Shown here: positions 61,801-64,000 of the stretch, piece after piece
Layout of the letters: each line of letters opens with the position of its first letter
Position numbering within the stretch: the stretch's first letter is position 1
Source: JBCCFC01 sp965213595
GTDB taxonomy: Bacteria; Chloroflexota; Anaerolineae; Caldilineales; Caldilineaceae
Assembly: GCA_965213595.1 (NCBI GenBank)
Contig: CBDBZO010000006.1
Span: 62,001 to 126,000, forward strand
Direction: 5' to 3'
DNA length: 64,000 nt
Translations under genes and position numbers: made by a program
Notes under the pieces: generated by a model
The model's database searches: none
Seen by the model: only the letters and a program-made list of their open reading frames with translations
What the model was told of the DNA's origin: nothing

Positions 61801-61866
61801 AATAGTGGGCAAGCTGAACGGAAATGACTTTAACTGCGAGAATGCCGGGGGGGGGACGCCAAGCAT
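58832..61866 (-). CDS. TPR-CHAT protein, frameshifted near the C-terminus by a tandem duplication
   Basis: TPR repeats (about residues 80-520, e.g. MMLGRYNEALALLNQARLHF) precede a CHAT (caspase-like) domain with catalytic His in LHLATHGCF and Cys in VVLSACQTG. The intact reading frame would end ...TVEDNSTATLMDMLYHQLAQG then RTKGEALRHAQLNFAQADTQ and YFWSPFLLTGDWGTL at 58832. As sequenced, a perfect 32-bp tandem duplication (59006-59069) shifts the frame, giving an aberrant tail (FLRCGPWRTTPRPH) with a stop at 58921. The start at 61866 follows TGGAGATTGAT; a GTG at 61878 is an alternative. Nine C residues lie in codons 5-8. Confidence 0.85.
59006..59069 (-). repeat. Exact 32-bp tandem duplication in the CHAT gene
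   Basis: Unit GTTGTCCTCCACGGTCCACA (plus GCGTAGAAATGA) occurs twice, 59006-59037 and 59038-59069, with no mismatch. Because 32 is not a multiple of three, the reading frame shifts. Removing one copy restores a normal CHAT C-terminus. Confidence 0.93.
61847..61855 (-). repeat. C9 homopolymer in the CHAT gene 5' end
   Basis: Nine G on the plus strand (nine C in the coding strand) encode part of GVPPPAF in codons 6-9. Slippage would change the frame at the very start. A further G7 run lies upstream at 61922-61928. Confidence 0.85.
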
Positions 61867-61956
61867 ATCAATCTCCACTGTCGGTTACAAACTGTTTCTC
61901 AGTTAGCAGCGCGCAATGGAAGGGGGGGATGCTGAGGAAGCTGCTGATTGTACACG

Positions 61957-61990
61957 TTTTGTATATGTACTATTTTTGTATATGTATTAT
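61957..61990. promoter_or_regulatory. Tandem 17-bp repeat upstream of the CHAT gene
   Basis: TTTTGTATATGTACTAT (61957-61973) and TTTTGTATATGTATTAT (61974-61990) lie head to tail in a strikingly AT-rich block about 90-125 nt upstream of the CHAT start. They could be a paired regulator site or UP-element. The gap 61867-62151 between the CHAT and birA genes holds no gene. Confidence 0.5.
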
Positions 61991-62151
61991 TTATGTCGCC
62001 AGCCCGTTTGTCAAAGCCCTTATGGACGGCGGCTTTACACAATATGACTTAAATGGGCAGTGTGATGAAAAATAGATTTACAGTATATGACACAGAAACG
62101 GTTTACGCCACCAAATTTTCGGCACACAGACTTATACGATTTTTGTCGAAT

Positions 62152-63132
62152 TTACCGCAGCGACACTTCTCCGTCAAGAAACGTCCGGTGAACGCCATCT
62201 ACTTGCTTGACGATCAGCGCACCGTTTTGGTTTACATCAACTGCAACGCCCTCGCCCAGCAGCGGGGCCATTCCCGCTGGCTCAGCGGCACGACCCATCA
62301 CCTTCACGGGCCGGCCCAGTGTCTCCAGCCGTTGACAATAGGCGGCCAGCAGATCGTCGGCCCAGCCCGCGCGGCTGGTATCGGCCAGCCAGCCGTTTAG
62401 CTCGCGACACAGCGCGATCAGCAGCGCACTGCGATCCAACAGCAACTCGCGTGTGGAGAGGGCCGCGCGCAAGCTGGTGGCGCTCAACCCTGGTTGGGTC
62501 GGCGCATGGACATTCGCCATCTGCCGCGGCGTCTGGTTGACGTTGATGCCCGTGCTCAATAGGGCGTAGCGACAAATTTCTCCGTGAAACGCCGTCTCCG
62601 CCAGCACGCCCGCCACCTTGGCTCCAGGGCCTTCGGTTACCTGCGCGTCCAGATCCGGCAAAATCAGCACGTCGTTTGGCCATTTGAGCGCCACGCGCGC
62701 TGCCGTGTCTGCTTCAAACGGCTCCAGCACCTTGCTCGCTGCTTCGGCCACGGCCACCGCGGCCACGAGCGGCAGGTGCAGCGGGTTGGCTGGCACGTAG
62801 GGCGGGCGCAAGATGAGCGTCAGCAGCAGCGACGTGCGCGGCGGGGCGTGCCACACCCGCCCCGCGTGCCGCCCGCGCCCCACTCGCTGCGTTTCGGCAA
62901 CGATCAACGTACCCGAAGCGCTAGCGTCCTCCGCCAGTTGGCGCGCCAGCGGAATGGTGCTGTCGACTTCGCCGTGGTGAACAACGGTGTGACCAACGCA
63001 AATGTCGGACAGCGCGGCCTCGATGCGTGCCCTATCCAACTCAGGGGGCGGCGCACCAAGATAGCCAGATGGTGATTTGGTCTCGATGTCTACGTCTAGC
63101 CTAAAATGGCTGCTCGTGCTGCTGAATTCCAC
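62152..63132 (-). CDS. birA: Biotin-[acetyl-CoA-carboxylase] ligase
   Basis: A 326-residue enzyme that makes biotinyl-AMP and attaches biotin to carboxyl carrier protein. Motifs: VDSTIPLARQLAEDASASGTL, ETQRVGRGRHAGRVWHAPPR, Lys in ALKWPNDVLI, and a C-terminal SH3-like part (PVKVMGRAAEPAGMAPLLGE then GVAVDVNQNGALIV). The N-terminal 30 residues are not the winged helix of bifunctional BirA, so it is probably a ligase without repressor function. It may start later, at the RIEAALSD region. Confidence 0.93.
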   Translation of the reverse strand: MEFSSTSSHFRLDVDIETKSPSGYLGAPPPELDRARIEAALSDICVGHTVVHHGEVDSTIPLARQLAEDASASGTLIVAETQRVGRGRHAGRVWHAPPRTSLLLTLILRPPYVPANPLHLPLVAAVAVAEAASKVLEPFEADTAARVALKWPNDVLILPDLDAQVTEGPGAKVAGVLAETAFHGEICRYALLSTGINVNQTPRQMANVHAPTQPGLSATSLRAALSTRELLLDRSALLIALCRELNGWLADTSRAGWADDLLAAYCQRLETLGRPVKVMGRAAEPAGMAPLLGEGVAVDVNQNGALIVKQVDGVHRTFLDGEVSLR

Positions 63133-63253
63133 GCCGCTTTGTCCTCTCTCGCTCGATCATGTAAAATGGCTTTACGACACCAACCGATCACACCCGATGC
63201 CGTCAGCCTTGCTACCGCCGCTGGATCGCCGAGCAACCCCTTGAGCAAACAGA

Positions 63254-63631
63254 TTGAGCCACCATTTCTCCCAGCCGCCCAACGCCGATACGGATTTGGC
63301 CTGGGTCGACGCCGAACAGCGGCGGGATGCGCCGTCGTTACCCATTATCTTGCTCGGTGCGCTCAGCGGGTTGGGCGGCGGCGTGATCGCGCTGTACCTG
63401 GCGAGCGATGTGGCTGGCCTGAATGCGCCCTTTTCAGCAGGCATCGCCACCTTTGCCATGTTGAGTCTGTTGGGCAGCGTGGCCGCCGGGCTAACGCTTT
63501 TGACCGATTCACGGGCTGTTATCAGCAACGTGGGATTTAGCTGCGGCTTACTTGTGCTTTCGCTGCTTTTTTTAGGCTTCTGCCTCTTTCTGGGCGCAGT
63601 TGTAGCTACCTTGGCCCTTACCTGGGGATAG
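63254..63631 (+). CDS. Small membrane protein of unknown function
   Basis: A 125-residue protein with three hydrophobic segments after a 30-residue polar N-terminus (PIILLGALSGLGGGVIALYL, AGIATFAMLSLLGSVAAGL, GLLVLSLLFLGFCLFLGAVV). I do not recognise the family. It begins with TTG; no strong ribosome binding site is visible and an alternative start may exist. Divergent from birA. Confidence 0.6.
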   Translation: MSHHFSQPPNADTDLAWVDAEQRRDAPSLPIILLGALSGLGGGVIALYLASDVAGLNAPFSAGIATFAMLSLLGSVAAGLTLLTDSRAVISNVGFSCGLLVLSLLFLGFCLFLGAVVATLALTWG

Positions 63632-63827
63632 CAGATTGGCCCGTGATTTTCTGTAAGCTCAGGTTGATCTGGCGTCAGCGCTGGTTTAACATGGGTTTAG
63701 CGTTTGTTCAACATAGGCGACCGGGACAATGCGTGCAATAATGTAATCGTATAATTTCCGAAAATCCTGCGGATGAAAGTCGTATGTTAAATGAGAAGTA
63801 GATTAGAAGCCCCAGAGTACAAAACCC

Positions 63828-64000
63828 ATGGCTACGTCGATTGATTACACGCAAAATGGCCGCACGCCGGGCGAGCAGCTCCCCGTTTCCGCGCAACAGT
63901 CCGCCGAGGGGTTTACCAATGGAGACGAAATGCAAGGTGCGCAAGCAACGCCAAATGTTGAGTTGAACGTGGACGAAAAGCGGACGGAACTGGTGCGGCG
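63828..64000 (+). CDS. 5' end of an unidentified gene (truncated by the window)
   Basis: The frame from ATG 63828 (MATSIDYTQNGRTPGEQLPV, then QGAQATPNVELNVDEKRTELVRR) stays open to the end. It is polar and looks like a disordered N-terminus. Nothing more can be said from 57 codons. AGAAGCCCCAGAG lies upstream as a possible ribosome binding site. Confidence 0.5.
   Translation, partial: MATSIDYTQNGRTPGEQLPVSAQQSAEGFTNGDEMQGAQATPNVELNVDEKRTELVR

Overview
The window looks like chromosomal DNA of a high-GC Chloroflexota bacterium (Anaerolineae/Caldilineae-like). This is inferred from the secreted proteins that end in a YLPL/YLPI motif, the Thr/Pro-rich LysM and SH3 surface proteins, the multi-domain cyclic-nucleotide-binding membrane protein, two ECF sigma factors next to large single-pass regulators, and a TPR-CHAT protein. 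No marker gene for a firm assignment is present. Most genes are housekeeping genes separated by unusually repeat-rich intergenic DNA.

Layout: 0.1-3.8 kb MFS exporter, tpiA, double PspC protein (minus strand). 4.1-7.1 kb two aldo/keto reductases and an Rpn-type nuclease. 7.3-10.3 kb fabF and fabH, with fabH bracketed by paired 30-nt palindromes. 10.8-17.1 kb small secreted peptide, mutL, a toxin-antitoxin island, fpg. 17.1-19.9 kb ECF sigma factor, its probable anti-sigma partner, tRNA-Leu(CAA). 20.1-24.7 kb SH3 lipoprotein and a four-CNB-domain membrane protein that share a C-terminal domain. 24.9-31.5 kb M20 hydrolase, lipoprotein, DMT transporter, and an alkylation-repair group (ogt, ada-alkA fusion). 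31.7-40 kb DUF5671 membrane protein, glycosyltransferase, nitrilase, a double-length UxaA-type dehydratase, phosphodiesterase. 40.5-43.5 kb the ffh-rpsP-khpA-rimM operon. 43.7-50.2 kb LysM protein, second ECF sigma factor, CDP-alcohol transferase, FG-GAP secreted protein. 50.6-57.1 kb mdh, beta-hydroxyacid dehydrogenase, Crp-like regulator, ppk1, CPBP protease. 57.2-64 kb a 24-residue ORF, an intact IS5-family element, the CHAT gene, birA, a small membrane protein and the first 57 codons of a gene running off the end.

The most unusual locus is mutL to fpg (13.2-16.2 kb). The 3' end of mutL occurs three times (intact, about 93% identical copy, decayed stub), and each is followed by a different toxin-type module: RelB/YafQ, then DUF4258/YgiT, then a HEPN-like protein with a Cys-rich neighbour. 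A RelB relic and a truncated queG-like 5' end follow. This looks like repeated integration at the end of mutL. A second notable locus is the TPR-CHAT gene, which carries a C9 tract at its 5' end and an exact 32-bp tandem duplication that shifts the frame before the normal C-terminus; it looks like a reversible switch or a very recent inactivation. The third theme is a set of MITE-like repeats that share a GC-rich double-hairpin core (CCTCACCCC...GGGGTGAGG) but have different terminal inverted repeats.
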